This document shows positions 52,701-62,603 of a DNA stretch of 64,000 bases, in pieces. Numbering within the stretch: position 1 is the first letter of the stretch; each line of letters starts with the position of its first letter. The position numbers and the translations under genes were made by a program. The notes beneath the pieces were generated by a model. That model was not told the DNA's origin. It did not search any database and saw only the letters and a program-made list of their open reading frames with translations. The DNA lies in NCBI RefSeq assembly GCF_000023585.1, contig NC_012914.1, forward strand, positions 5,711,501 through 5,775,500, read 5' to 3'. The DNA is from Paenibacillus sp. JDR-2. GTDB taxonomy: Bacteria; Bacillota; Bacilli; Paenibacillales; Paenibacillaceae.

Positions 52701-53852
52701 TTATGATTGGGCTGGACCTGTCGAGTCGCTGACAACAAGCGAAGCATCCAGCAGAATTTTATTCGGTACGGATTGCCCGGCCCACAGCTTGAGCACGTTC
52801 TCGAAAGCAACTCGCCCCATCTCATGCTGATTCTGGCTCAGATGCGTGAACGGATAACGTCCATTGGTCTCCGGGCAGTCAAAGCAGATAATCGAATAGT
52901 CCCTAGGCACGGACTTGCCCATTTGCTGCACCGCTTGGAAGGCGATCTGGCCGATGTTGTATTCGGTTGCGAACAATGCCGTAATCTGAGGATGCTTGTT
53001 CAGATGGCTGATAATCTTTTGAATATCCTCCTGCTTGTTCTCCTCCGTATTATGCTTCGGAAGCGTAGACGTAATATTCTCCATCCAGACCTCCCGGTCA
53101 ACAACGATCCCTTTCTCCGCATGGGCTTGAATAAACCCTTCAATCCGTTCCTCAATGGCGGTTGTATCCACTGGCGGAGGCGTCAAAAAGGCGATCGATT
53201 TGTGTCCAAGCTCAAACAGATGGTTAGTCCCGTCCTTGGCGGCGCCTACATTGTCCGTGGCAATGGAGCTGGCCGAAATGCCCTTCAAATGGCGGTCGAC
53301 AAGCACGAACGGGAACTGATTAATGACCAGCTTCAAGATTTCGGCATTGAAGTATTCGCCCTGTGCCGGGAAAATAATAAGTCCGTCCACGCCAAGCTCA
53401 AGCAGACCTTTGATCGCCTCCTCTTCGAGGGCAGGCATGCCAAACGTGCGCCGGAGAACCAGGTAGCAGTTATGATGGCGGGATGCTTCCTCCATGCCGT
53501 AAATCAGTCCGTTGCCGTAGCTGTCCGCAAAGTCGGTAATCACGAGACCAATCAGCAGCTTGCCGTCTTCCTTGCGCGCTTTCTGGGCTATCGCACCTGC
53601 CGCTGCCGGCTGCTTCGGCTGTGGCGCAGGCTGATCCGATACGAAGGAGCCGCGTCCCGGCTGCCGGATAATATAGCCTTCATTAGCCAGAAGCTCCAGT
53701 GCCTTCTTGCTCGTAATCCGGCTGACATTGTATTCGTCGCCCAGCTCCTTCTCCGAAGGAACCCGGTCGCCCGGTATATATTTCTTCTCTATAATGTCTT
53801 CGCGGAGTGCTTCGAAAATCCGTTCATACATCGGTTTCGATGATTCGTTCAT
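52701..53852 (-). CDS. GntR-type DNA-binding / LacI-type sugar-sensing regulator
   Basis: The 383-residue protein has an N-terminal GntR winged helix (residues 5-70, YERIFEALREDIIEKKYIPGDR and VPSEKELGDEYNVSRITSKK), a Pro/Ala-rich linker, and a C-terminal LacI-like periplasmic-binding-protein domain from about residue 95 (LLIGLVITDFADSYGNGLI). This arrangement is that of AraR. The ATG at 53852 is taken because GGGGG stands before it and because the longer frame runs through its own promoter. It lies upstream of the mannan operon and probably represses it, released by an imported manno-oligosaccharide; that is inference. Confidence 0.88.
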   Translation of the reverse strand: MNESSKPMYERIFEALREDIIEKKYIPGDRVPSEKELGDEYNVSRITSKKALELLANEGYIIRQPGRGSFVSDQPAPQPKQPAAAGAIAQKARKEDGKLLIGLVITDFADSYGNGLIYGMEEASRHHNCYLVLRRTFGMPALEEEAIKGLLELGVDGLIIFPAQGEYFNAEILKLVINQFPFVLVDRHLKGISASSIATDNVGAAKDGTNHLFELGHKSIAFLTPPPVDTTAIEERIEGFIQAHAEKGIVVDREVWMENITSTLPKHNTEENKQEDIQKIISHLNKHPQITALFATEYNIGQIAFQAVQQMGKSVPRDYSIICFDCPETNGRYPFTHLSQNQHEMGRVAFENVLKLWAGQSVPNKILLDASLVVSDSTGPAQS

Positions 53853-53900
53853 CCTGTTCGTTCCCCCGTCTTCCCTCTGACAAGTGTTTATTATATAACA

Positions 53901-53916
53901 ATATATCATGATATAT
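53901..53916. promoter_or_regulatory. Palindrome upstream of the GntR/LacI-type gene
   Basis: ATATATCATGATATAT is a perfect 16-bp palindrome about 50 bases upstream of the regulator start, flanked by AACA and GTTA. It is a candidate autoregulatory site. Confidence 0.5.
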
Positions 53917-53969
53917 GTTATTTGCCAAGCTGAATTGACATATCAACTACAGAATAACGACAACACAAA

Positions 53970-54001
53970 AAGCCTGCGCTCCCGGTCAGGAGTCAGGCTT
54001 T
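53970..54001 (-). terminator. Terminator of the SDR gene
   Basis: AAGCCTG pairs with CAGGCTT, and CTCC with GGAG inside, in a stem followed by T residues on the minus strand. Confidence 0.7.
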
Positions 54002-54023
54002 CTCAACCTAAACGCATAAGTTA

Positions 54024-54719
54024 CTAGATCGGCATTTCCTTGCCCGTATAATCCACAAAATTGAACTTGCCCTGCGGCACGAGCTGACCTTCGATCATAT
54101 CCAGAATGCCCCTCGCGCTTTGGCGCGGATCGGTAGGCGCGTTCTCCCCGCCCATGTCCGTCTTCATCCAGCCCGGATGAACGCTAAGCACTTGAATGCC
54201 CCGCTCCTTCACGGCGGACAGGAGCTGCTGCGTGAACATATTCAGCGCCGTCTTCGAGATGCCGTACGGGTAATCTCCCGGATAAGCATTCGAGATGCTG
54301 CCCGCTTCGGAGGAAATATTGATAATGGTTCCTTGTTTTTCCGTTACTAGCGGAAGAAAATGCTTTGCGACCCGCATTGGCCCAAACAGATTAATATCGA
54401 AAGTTTTAGCGACTTCCTCGATATTCAGCTCTTCGATCGGGGTATTGCGTTCTACGAGAATGGCGGCATTATTGACGATTGCGCCAATGGCTTTTCCTTG
54501 CTGCTGCAATTTCCCCGCTAACGCGGCGACTCCCGCCTCGTCCGTAACATCCAGCTCCACCAGCTCCAACTGCCCGCCGTATTGCTTGACAAGTTCGGCA
54601 AGCTTGCCTTGCGCGGCGGTATCGCGCACGCCAGCAAGAACATGATGCCCGCGCTCCAACGCTTCGGCAGCGATTTCGTAACCCAGACCTCTATTGGACC
54701 CCGTAATAAGAATGTTCAT
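54024..54719 (-). CDS. Short-chain dehydrogenase/reductase (C-factor-like)
   Basis: The 231-residue protein has the SDR Rossmann motif TGSNRGLG (residues 6-13), the NNAA motif, the catalytic Ser in NISSEAGS and the Tyr/Lys pair in YGISKTAL. The length and the late HPGWMKTDMGG match the C-factor/YueD-like branch that reduces carbonyl compounds. The substrate is unknown. GGAGGGG precedes the start. It stands alone. Confidence 0.92.
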   Translation of the reverse strand: MNILITGSNRGLGYEIAAEALERGHHVLAGVRDTAAQGKLAELVKQYGGQLELVELDVTDEAGVAALAGKLQQQGKAIGAIVNNAAILVERNTPIEELNIEEVAKTFDINLFGPMRVAKHFLPLVTEKQGTIINISSEAGSISNAYPGDYPYGISKTALNMFTQQLLSAVKERGIQVLSVHPGWMKTDMGGENAPTDPRQSARGILDMIEGQLVPQGKFNFVDYTGKEMPI

Positions 54720-54870
54720 AGTGATAACCCCTCCTTAATCTTCCATTCTTTTAACTATAGCATAAACATATGTAAACATACCTTAGCAGATCCTTTGATA
54801 ATATAAGGAGTTCTATCCTATTTAAAAAGGCTGAACAGATAGTACTGCTCAGCCTTGGCAGGTATCCTGA

Positions 54871-57800
54871 CTAGATCTTTTCAAGCAAATTATCGATCGC
54901 TTGCGCGATTTCCGCGCGCGTGCCGTGACGTCCCGGAGCAAATTGCCCGTTGCCGTCCCCCTGCATCAGGCCGGCTGCGCCGGCTTCGGCAATCGCCGTT
55001 TTCGCCCATGCGGCAATTAGAGCCTCATCGGCATACAACGTCTTGCCGGCTCCCGCCTCCGATAATTCGCCGCCTGCAAGCTTATAGGCTCTCAGCAGCA
55101 TGACCGCCAGCTCCTGACGGCTGATCGGAGCGTTCGGATTAAAGCGCCCGGACGAATCTCCTTGAATGAGCCCTGCTTCATAAGCGGCGGCTAATTCCGC
55201 CCCATACCAGGCGCCTGCCGGAACATCCTTAAATCCGGCCGCAGAGGATGCAGCGTTTCCGGTCAGATTAAGCGCCCGAACAATCATAGCCATGACTTCC
55301 GCCCGGGTTCCCTTCCGTTCCGGAGCAAACTGCTCCTCCGTCACGCCGTTAACGACATGCTTCGCCGACAGCGAAGCAACGGCTTCGTAGAACCAGCTCG
55401 AGCTTCCTACATCCATATAACTCTTCTCGTATTCAAATACGGCAAAGGTCCCTGCGGAATTCAAATCAGCTGCACAGCTTCCATTTGAAGCCTTGTATTT
55501 GCCGCCCGCATACTTCCACCGACTATTCTCGCGGTCATAGACATACAAACCAAGCAGCTTGCCATTCAGCTTGGGGGCTGGCACTTCTACCTCGAGTCCG
55601 GCCTGAAGATCAGACTGAACGGATGTCAGCAGCGTTCCGTCCTTCGCCTTCAAATTCAGCTCAAGCGAATAAACTGTACCCTTCAGCTTCATCACTGCCG
55701 GAACGGCAGGCGTTGCGGTGGACGACAGCGGCCTAAGCGCAAACTCCAGATAGGCTCCGGCCGGCGCCGAACCTGCAAGCTTCTTCAGCGTTTCCGGCTT
55801 CCACTGCAGCGCAGGGCCGCCGCTTGCCTGAAGCACAAGCTTGTTAGTACCGAGGCTGCCGATAAGCGAAATAGGCAGCTGAACGCGGTCCGTTCCTTTA
55901 TCCAACGCAATGGCCACTTGGCCGTTTGCCGCGTTCTTCACATCCTGTTCGTTTACGGTACGACTGCCGTCAGACGGCGGTATAACCGCCGTGCCCCCGC
56001 CTGAACCCGCACTGCCGTTTAGTTCAAGCTGCTGCACCTGCCCTTGCTTCGGATCGCGGTCTACGACAAGCATCGTCCAATAATCTACTGACGGAACATC
56101 AATCGTAATATGATCGCCGTTCCAGTTATAAGTCAGCTCGGTCATAGCGCCTTCCCCACGGTCAGGGGTGGCCGCAAATACCTTCAGCCTCGCGGCTTCC
56201 TGCTTGGTGACGCCAACCGCATAATCAACCTTCAAATCGCTTTGCTTCTCCGGCTCGTTCGCCGCATTTCTCCAGTCGGAGTCGTTATTGAGCAAATTAA
56301 CAAGATGGATAATATCGTAATTTTCGTAACCTTCGTTTGAAGCATTCTTGCGGACGGTATACCAGAGCGTGTTTTCCGAGCCGTGCTTGCTCAACGCCAG
56401 TGCCTGTCCTCCTGCGGTCTTAACGCCGATTGAAGCGGCAGAATCAGCCTTGCTGTCGAAGAGCAGGTTCTCGTAAGCCGCGAAAAACTTATAATAATCC
56501 TTCATCGCTTCCTTTGTGCTTTCCGTCATCTTCTTGCTGCGGTTCGGGTAATATTCGTGGGCCAGCATGTTTGGCCCCTCCCCGAGCTTCTCAGCCGTGC
56601 CCAGCTCGATATGGGTAGCCCCCATGGAAGCCAGCGCCGCATCCATCAACCGTACGGAAGATTCGTCAAAATATCCGGCCGTTACGCCGCGCAGCTGGAT
56701 CATACCCGGCTCATCGTCCTCTTCCATCTTAAGCGTTACCGTGTGCTGCCCGGCCGTCATATGCGGGATAATTACATACCCGTCGCCGCTGTAACTGTCT
56801 TTGTTGTCCGTCCCCGATAATCCCAGCTTCAGAGCGTTTCCGTTTGCATCCTTGGCTCGTAAGCCATCAATGTAGACGGAACGGGTCGTAAAAGCCCCCG
56901 GGTTTGAATACGTAAAGATCAGGCTTTGCTCTCCGGACTGCGGAATCGTGACAGGATAAGCAACCTGCTGCCCGACTTCGCTGAAATTCATTACCGTGTC
57001 TTTGTATAACGAGAACGGCGTTTCCGTATTCAAGCTTTCCGCTTCGTAGGAGCGTTCCGCGAGACTGCCGCCTCCAGTGGGAATAACCTTCAGCTTATCC
57101 AGCTGGATGCCGCTGTCGGTTCCTTCAAGCATCTTGATCACTACCCGGTTTGCGCCCTTCTGAAGCTGTACCCCGCTTAACACGGCATTGCCCCATTCGT
57201 CGCTTGCCGTAGGCGCGAAGCTTACCGTCTGCTCTTCTCCGTCCCCGATATAAACCGAGCGGCTTAGCGGCAAAACGTCCGTCCCGTTATTCCGGTAGAG
57301 CCAATGCAGATCATAGCTTCCCGCTTCCTCCGCGTTTACGTTGAACGCAAGCCGGTCGTTCTCGTTGTTAAAATCCGAGGCATAGCCAACCACCGGAATG
57401 ACGCCGCCGCCCGTTACCGCGCTTCCCGTGCTGTATTCGTAACCGCCGGCCAGCAGCCCGCCGACATTCGTATATTGGCCGCTGGATTCCATTCGGAGCG
57501 TAATCGTATGATGGCCGGCCGGAACCGCTGCCTCCAGCTCCTTCCGCTGCATCGCGCCGCCCCAGCCGCCCGGCGTTTTCGGGAACAACACCTCTTGCGC
57601 GTTCTCCGCAGGCTCGCCGTCTACCAGCACGGACATCGTTGGACTGTTATCGCCATGGTACAGCACCGTAATCTGATCGACGGCTTCTGACAGATTCACC
57701 TCGTAAGTAACCGTCTGGCCTTGCTGGCCGAAATTATCCGTCTTGCTCTCGTTGTAGGAAACGCTGTTCGTCTGCGGGATATCGGCATATAACGCCCCGT

Positions 57801-59931
57801 ACTTTTTGTCCCCGACACTCATATACCGCAGCTTGATGCCCAAATCATCCGTAGGCGCCTTCAGCATAACCGTATTGTCGCCGGCCTCCAGGTGAACGGT
57901 CGCCATTCCGCTATGCGCAACAAACTTATCCCAAGTGCCGTTGCCCGGGAAAGCAAGACTGCCCTGCGGCTGATCGTTAACGACCAGGTCACGGCTTACC
58001 GTCTGCCAATCCGACGCGTAGCTGAAGCCAAGCGGATAATCGCCCGCTTCCGGCACGCGGACGTGGAACTTCAAATAATCGCCTTTTGTATCAAAATAGT
58101 AGACGTTGCCGTACTGATCGACGATAGCCGTATCCAGCTTGGCGTCCACCGCTTCGTAACGGTCGTTCACTCCGCTCCCCACCACGTCCAGGCTGGCCAG
58201 GTTAAGCCACAGGTTGTTCGTATTAAGCGTCAATTTAACCGTGTTTTCACCGGCTTTAAGCTCCGCCGGCACCGTATATTGCGCGGTTGGATGGCCCCAG
58301 CCCGTATTGACCGAGAAAGGAATAACGCCTTCCGCAACCTCGCCGTTTACGGTCAGCTTGCCTTCCGGTCCAACGGTCCCGTTGCCTTGTCCGTAATTCA
58401 GGACAAGATTGTAATTCCCTGCTTCCGGAACGGTTACGGTAAAAGTCACCGCGTCGGTATCCTTGCGTCCGAAGTTGCCAACCCATCCGTAAGCCTTCGT
58501 TATCCGGGACTGGTAATCGACGGTGGCCGGAACATCCTCCGCTTCCGTTCCTCGGGTTGTTACGCCGGTCGCCTGCTTATAGTTCATGTAGCCGGCAATA
58601 ACCATCGCTTTACCGCCGTTTGCGGCACGCGTATCCTCCACCACCTTCTGAAGATCGCGGTATTGATTCCGGTCCTGCCAGATTTCGCTGTAATCAAAGT
58701 CCGTCTTGGTGGCTGGGTTCGGCACCGCGCTGTATTCCGCATTGCCGCCGACCATATTGAAGGTCACATCGTTGTTATTCGGATTATTGACGGTCAGCGA
58801 ATCCTTGACCGCGTTAATCAGCTTGCCGTAATCAAGCGAATAATAACGCTTGTTGCCGTTGTAATCATACAAAAAGTCGTTATCGTTCGCTCCCCATTGA
58901 TCCAGATGAATGCCGTCAAAACCAAAATCGTTTACCGCCCGGTTAAACTCCTTCGTAATAAAAGCCTGCCACTCCGTATTGCCCGGATCCTGCAGGAACA
59001 GCGACGTCGGATGGCCGTTCACGTCAAACGTAAATCCGTTCTGGTCCTTCTGCGGGTTGCCCGGATCAAGCGGGAACTGCGCCGACTTGTTGTACAGCCC
59101 CCATAACGGGCTGACGCCAAAATCCTCGTAATTCTCCCTCGCGGCATAGTTCATCTCGTAAGCCATCGCGGCAGAGCCGTATTTCTGCGCGGCTGCCACC
59201 TGCTGCTTCACCGACATCGGAAATAATTCGCGCCCGAGCAAATCCGTGTAATGCGTATCCGCATCCATCGTTTCCGTTATGAAATTTCCGTTCTCGTCGG
59301 TAAGCGGCTTGCCGCTGCTGTCTGTTTTGGAATAGACCGATACATCGTGCCGCCACATCCAGTCGTAGAACTGATAGCCGTTCAAATAGTAGTCCTGGGA
59401 CAGCTGCTTCAGCTTCGCATCGCTTTGCTCCGCCGTTTCCTTCGGAAACTCCCCGACATAGCCGTACCTCGGGTACTTCTTCCAGTCGCTGGATACATCA
59501 ATGGCAGCGGTTGCAAAATCATCGTCAGCCGCTCCTTTTACCCAAGCCTTCACCAAATAGCCCGTATAATCCTCCGCCGGCGGCTTCCACTTTACCTGCA
59601 GCTCTCCCTGCCCCTGCAGGACGGTAACGGCCTTCGCGCCTTTGGCCACAAGCTTGTTCAACTGATAAATTTCCACATTGAGCTCGCCGCTCCAGGAGCT
59701 GTCGTCCTTCAATGCGAAAGTCAGCGTCGCCTCTTCGCCGGGCGTATAGCGGGCCTTATCCACCGTCAGCGAAGTAATCGCTTTCAAGAATTGGCGCTGT
59801 TCACTGCTTGTCGTTTCGGCATAAGCCTTCGCCGTATGTTCACCGGCTGCCGCTTCGAATACCGGCACCGCGCCTTGCAAGGCAACTATAGCTGCAAGCG
59901 ACTGCAGCAAGGTTTTATTCAGCTTGTTCAT
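54871..59931 (-). CDS. SLH-anchored GH66 enzyme, cycloisomaltooligosaccharide glucanotransferase/dextranase-like
   Basis: The 1686-residue protein has a signal peptide (to about residue 38), an N-terminal immunoglobulin-like domain (50-145) and the first part of a GH66 barrel (about 155-455). The nucleophile is Asp344 (DGIHLDQWG) and the acid/base is Glu416 (DFDYSEIW). Their 72-residue spacing equals that known for cycloisomaltooligosaccharide glucanotransferase (Asp270 and Glu342 in the Bacillus enzyme). Where that enzyme carries one CBM35, this one has about 630 residues (460-1090) that read as about five beta-sandwich modules, after which barrel sequence resumes (SVRLMDAALASMGATHIELG). The barrel and a C-terminal beta domain end near 1300. 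A further domain and three SLH repeats (1505-1686) attach it to the S-layer or wall. AGGAGG precedes the ATG. It acts on dextran outside the cell, next to an importer. Confidence 0.88.
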   Translation of the reverse strand: MNKLNKTLLQSLAAIVALQGAVPVFEAAAGEHTAKAYAETTSSEQRQFLKAITSLTVDKARYTPGEEATLTFALKDDSSWSGELNVEIYQLNKLVAKGAKAVTVLQGQGELQVKWKPPAEDYTGYLVKAWVKGAADDDFATAAIDVSSDWKKYPRYGYVGEFPKETAEQSDAKLKQLSQDYYLNGYQFYDWMWRHDVSVYSKTDSSGKPLTDENGNFITETMDADTHYTDLLGRELFPMSVKQQVAAAQKYGSAAMAYEMNYAARENYEDFGVSPLWGLYNKSAQFPLDPGNPQKDQNGFTFDVNGHPTSLFLQDPGNTEWQAFITKEFNRAVNDFGFDGIHLDQWGANDNDFLYDYNGNKRYYSLDYGKLINAVKDSLTVNNPNNNDVTFNMVGGNAEYSAVPNPATKTDFDYSEIWQDRNQYRDLQKVVEDTRAANGGKAMVIAGYMNYKQATGVTTRGTEAEDVPATVDYQSRITKAYGWVGNFGRKDTDAVTFTVTVPEAGNYNLVLNYGQGNGTVGPEGKLTVNGEVAEGVIPFSVNTGWGHPTAQYTVPAELKAGENTVKLTLNTNNLWLNLASLDVVGSGVNDRYEAVDAKLDTAIVDQYGNVYYFDTKGDYLKFHVRVPEAGDYPLGFSYASDWQTVSRDLVVNDQPQGSLAFPGNGTWDKFVAHSGMATVHLEAGDNTVMLKAPTDDLGIKLRYMSVGDKKYGALYADIPQTNSVSYNESKTDNFGQQGQTVTYEVNLSEAVDQITVLYHGDNSPTMSVLVDGEPAENAQEVLFPKTPGGWGGAMQRKELEAAVPAGHHTITLRMESSGQYTNVGGLLAGGYEYSTGSAVTGGGVIPVVGYASDFNNENDRLAFNVNAEEAGSYDLHWLYRNNGTDVLPLSRSVYIGDGEEQTVSFAPTASDEWGNAVLSGVQLQKGANRVVIKMLEGTDSGIQLDKLKVIPTGGGSLAERSYEAESLNTETPFSLYKDTVMNFSEVGQQVAYPVTIPQSGEQSLIFTYSNPGAFTTRSVYIDGLRAKDANGNALKLGLSGTDNKDSYSGDGYVIIPHMTAGQHTVTLKMEEDDEPGMIQLRGVTAGYFDESSVRLMDAALASMGATHIELGTAEKLGEGPNMLAHEYYPNRSKKMTESTKEAMKDYYKFFAAYENLLFDSKADSAASIGVKTAGGQALALSKHGSENTLWYTVRKNASNEGYENYDIIHLVNLLNNDSDWRNAANEPEKQSDLKVDYAVGVTKQEAARLKVFAATPDRGEGAMTELTYNWNGDHITIDVPSVDYWTMLVVDRDPKQGQVQQLELNGSAGSGGGTAVIPPSDGSRTVNEQDVKNAANGQVAIALDKGTDRVQLPISLIGSLGTNKLVLQASGGPALQWKPETLKKLAGSAPAGAYLEFALRPLSSTATPAVPAVMKLKGTVYSLELNLKAKDGTLLTSVQSDLQAGLEVEVPAPKLNGKLLGLYVYDRENSRWKYAGGKYKASNGSCAADLNSAGTFAVFEYEKSYMDVGSSSWFYEAVASLSAKHVVNGVTEEQFAPERKGTRAEVMAMIVRALNLTGNAASSAAGFKDVPAGAWYGAELAAAYEAGLIQGDSSGRFNPNAPISRQELAVMLLRAYKLAGGELSEAGAGKTLYADEALIAAWAKTAIAEAGAAGLMQGDGNGQFAPGRHGTRAEIAQAIDNLLEKI

Positions 59932-59998
59932 CGTATCCTCCTAAAATGAAATCATATCGCCGATTAATCTCCTATACGTGTCTGCCGTTCTACATAAG

Positions 59999-60028
59999 AA
60001 GGGTATAACCGCTTTGGATTATACCCTT
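59999..60028 (-). other. Intercistronic hairpin between binding-protein and GH66 genes
   Basis: AAGGGTATAA (59999-60008) pairs perfectly with TTATACCCTT (60019-60028) around a 10-base loop. The tail lacks a T run, so it may only partly terminate transcription and set the ratio of the two products. Confidence 0.6.
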
Positions 60029-60039
60029 CGTGTTACTGC

Positions 60040-61647
60040 TTATTTGCCGTTAGCCGAGCGCCATGCGTCAAGCTGCTTTTGCGCTTCCGCGATGACTTTA
60101 TCCACGCCTGCCGCTTTTTGCTTCGCCAGCAGCTTCGGCAGATTTTCTTCCGGATCCAGCTGGCCGGACTTCAGTCCGTCAACAAAAGCTTTGTTGGCAT
60201 TGTCGATGGCGATAATCTCGTTCTTCACCGGTTCCGGATCAAAGATAAAGCCAAACGTGCGGGCCGGACGGCTCGAGACCATCTCGTTAAACTTCTCGTA
60301 GTTCTGATATTTGTTAGGGTCTTCGCCTTCGCGGGTGTAGTTCAGCATCTGGTTGCCGATCTGCCACATAATATCGTGATAGAAGCCCGCGTCATTTGTC
60401 GTTTTGCCGTCAGGCAGCGCGATTTGGCCGTTCTTCAGCACGTAATGCTTACCCTCTACGCCGAAGTTGAACAGCGTCAGAAGCTTTTGATCCTTAAAGA
60501 ACAGGTTTAAAAGCATCATGGCACGGGCAGGGTCCTTCGACGTTTTGGAGATGGCCTGCATCGTTGCCGTCATTTTGCCGGTTTGCAGTCTATCGACGTT
60601 TAACGGGATTTGGATCATTTCATGGCCGGCTTTAATAGATGCGTTAGGCGCTTTAGCTACCGAGCCGATCTCCATGTCAGCCAGAATCTCCATATCGCCT
60701 ACTAGGGCAAAAGCTTTGCCCGCCTGGATTTTCTTCCACGCATCAAGTCCCGGAGTCAAAGCGTCCTTATTGATAAAGCCCGCTTTGAACCATTTGTGGG
60801 TCAAGTCGGCAAGCTCCTTATAACGAGGCGTTTCAAAAGAATTAATGACGTCAAGGCTATTCGGATCCGTATTTAACGTGTTTACCGCCGCTACGCTCGA
60901 GATCGTATCCAGCGTGCCCGACGAATAGTAAGCTTCAAGCGGGAAGCTTGGCGCCGCCAGCGGCGTTACGTCCGGCTCATTATCTTTAATGATTTGAAGC
61001 AATGGCTCCAGATCTTCTACTTTGCCGGATTTCAGAGCGGATAAGTCCATGTTGTATTTGTCGACCAGCGCTTTATCGAGATAGACGCCTTGCGAGCCGC
61101 CCAGCTCCTGATGCGTATGAATGCCGTACAGCTTGCCGCCGCGTTTTGCGGGCTCGTGGTAATCCTTTTCTACGGCCTCGATATCCGGACCGTACTCGGC
61201 AAGCAGATCGTCAAGCGGAAGCAATCCGCCCTTCAATACCTGCTGGTTATAGCCTAACCAGTCGGCCGTGAACAGCAGGTCGAACTTTTCGTTGGACGCC
61301 ATCATAAGGTTCGTCTTGTCGTTCCAAGCGCCCCAGTCAATCGGATTCAGCTTTACCGTCATATTTAATTCCGGGTACGTTTGCTTCAAATAATCGTTCA
61401 TTGCGGTCTGCACGCTGGCCAGATCGGCTTGCGGCGCGTCCGGGTACACCATCACGACCTCGTAAGGATCAAGCGCCTTCGCAGCGTTCTTTGCGGGTTC
61501 CGCCGAAGTATTCGCCGAGTTCGAAGCCGTACTCTCTTCCTTGTTGCCGTTTGAGGTTTTGTTCGTCGACGAGCATCCCGTTGCGGCAAACACAATCGCA
61601 AGGATAAGCGTAAGAAGAACAAGCGAGCTTTGTCTAAACCTTTTCAT
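60040..61647 (-). CDS. Extracellular substrate-binding lipoprotein, LplA-like
   Basis: The 535-residue protein has a lipoprotein signal (lipobox ATGC, Cys25), a Ser/Asn/Thr-rich linker to about residue 55, and a long solute-binding domain of the kind that pairs with LplB and LplC permeases in Paenibacillus. EVVMVYPDAPQADLASVQTA starts the mature domain. It likely captures gluco-oligosaccharides or cyclic isomaltooligosaccharides made by the GH66 enzyme encoded downstream. GGGGAGG precedes the start. Confidence 0.9.
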   Translation of the reverse strand: MKRFRQSSLVLLTLILAIVFAATGCSSTNKTSNGNKEESTASNSANTSAEPAKNAAKALDPYEVVMVYPDAPQADLASVQTAMNDYLKQTYPELNMTVKLNPIDWGAWNDKTNLMMASNEKFDLLFTADWLGYNQQVLKGGLLPLDDLLAEYGPDIEAVEKDYHEPAKRGGKLYGIHTHQELGGSQGVYLDKALVDKYNMDLSALKSGKVEDLEPLLQIIKDNEPDVTPLAAPSFPLEAYYSSGTLDTISSVAAVNTLNTDPNSLDVINSFETPRYKELADLTHKWFKAGFINKDALTPGLDAWKKIQAGKAFALVGDMEILADMEIGSVAKAPNASIKAGHEMIQIPLNVDRLQTGKMTATMQAISKTSKDPARAMMLLNLFFKDQKLLTLFNFGVEGKHYVLKNGQIALPDGKTTNDAGFYHDIMWQIGNQMLNYTREGEDPNKYQNYEKFNEMVSSRPARTFGFIFDPEPVKNEIIAIDNANKAFVDGLKSGQLDPEENLPKLLAKQKAAGVDKVIAEAQKQLDAWRSANGK

Positions 61648-61711
61648 TAAAGTGACCTCCCCAAAATGATCAAGCTTAAGTTCTGTATACTAAACCGAAG
61701 CGTGTTCGGAC

Positions 61712-62593
61712 TTAGCCTTTGACTGCGCCTACCGTCAGCCCTTTGACGAAATACTTCTGCAGGAACGGGAACACGAACACAAGCGGGCCGATCGCCACCA
61801 TCGCCATCGCCATCCGAATCGATTCCAGCGGCTGCGTCACATTGGCGGTATTGCTGTAGGCCTTGTTCGCGATGCTTTGCAGGAACGAAGCGTTCATCAG
61901 CGTTTTGTTAAGAAGATACTGCAAGGAGTACAGCTTCTCGTTATTGATAAACACCAGGCTTGTGAACCAGTCATTCCAGTAGGATACGATGGTGAACAGC
62001 CCGATCGTGGCCATAACCGGCAAGGACAGCGGCAAGATAATGCTAAAATACGTCCGGTACTCGCTCGCGCCGTCAATCTTGGCCGACTCGACGAGTGACG
62101 GCGGAATGCTGTTCGTAAAGAATGTCCGGATAATAAAGATGTTGAAGCCTCCTATTAACCCCGGAATAATCAGTGCCAGCAGCGTATCCTGCACATGCAG
62201 GAATCGGGTATAGACCAGATACCAGGGCAGGAGACCGCCGGAGAACAGCATCGTGAAAAACACATAGAAACTTAGGGCATTCCGATACGGAAACTCAGTT
62301 CGGGACAAAGCATAAGCCATGGCTGAAGTAATAAGCAGACTTATTACAACACCGGTAAGCGTAACCGTGATCGTTACCCCGTATGCCCTCGCGATATTCG
62401 CTGAATCATGGATCAGGTAACGGTAGGCTTCCCAGTCGAAATGCTGAGGCCAGAACGTGTAGCCATTTCGCGTCAGATCGTTCTCATTGGTCACCGATAC
62501 CATAAAAACAAGCCAGAACGGGATTAGACAAGACAAACTGAACAAGGTTAAGAACAACAGGATAAACGGGTTTGTGCGATTATTCGTCTTCAT
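61712..62593 (-). CDS. Carbohydrate ABC transporter permease, LplC/YtcP type
   Basis: The 293-residue protein has six membrane segments and an EAA loop (VESAKIDGASEYRTYFSIILPLSLP). It ends with the family's typical FVKGLTVGAVKG. It lies ten bases after the LplB-type gene, in one operon. Confidence 0.93.
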   Translation of the reverse strand: MKTNNRTNPFILLFLTLFSLSCLIPFWLVFMVSVTNENDLTRNGYTFWPQHFDWEAYRYLIHDSANIARAYGVTITVTLTGVVISLLITSAMAYALSRTEFPYRNALSFYVFFTMLFSGGLLPWYLVYTRFLHVQDTLLALIIPGLIGGFNIFIIRTFFTNSIPPSLVESAKIDGASEYRTYFSIILPLSLPVMATIGLFTIVSYWNDWFTSLVFINNEKLYSLQYLLNKTLMNASFLQSIANKAYSNTANVTQPLESIRMAMAMVAIGPLVFVFPFLQKYFVKGLTVGAVKG

Positions 62594-62603
62594 GCTTGGC
62601 CCC

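Noticed and set aside
57892..59106. Plus-strand frame of about 400 codons inside the GH66 gene
   Set aside because: It is an antisense shadow of a well-supported enzyme domain with no ribosome site.
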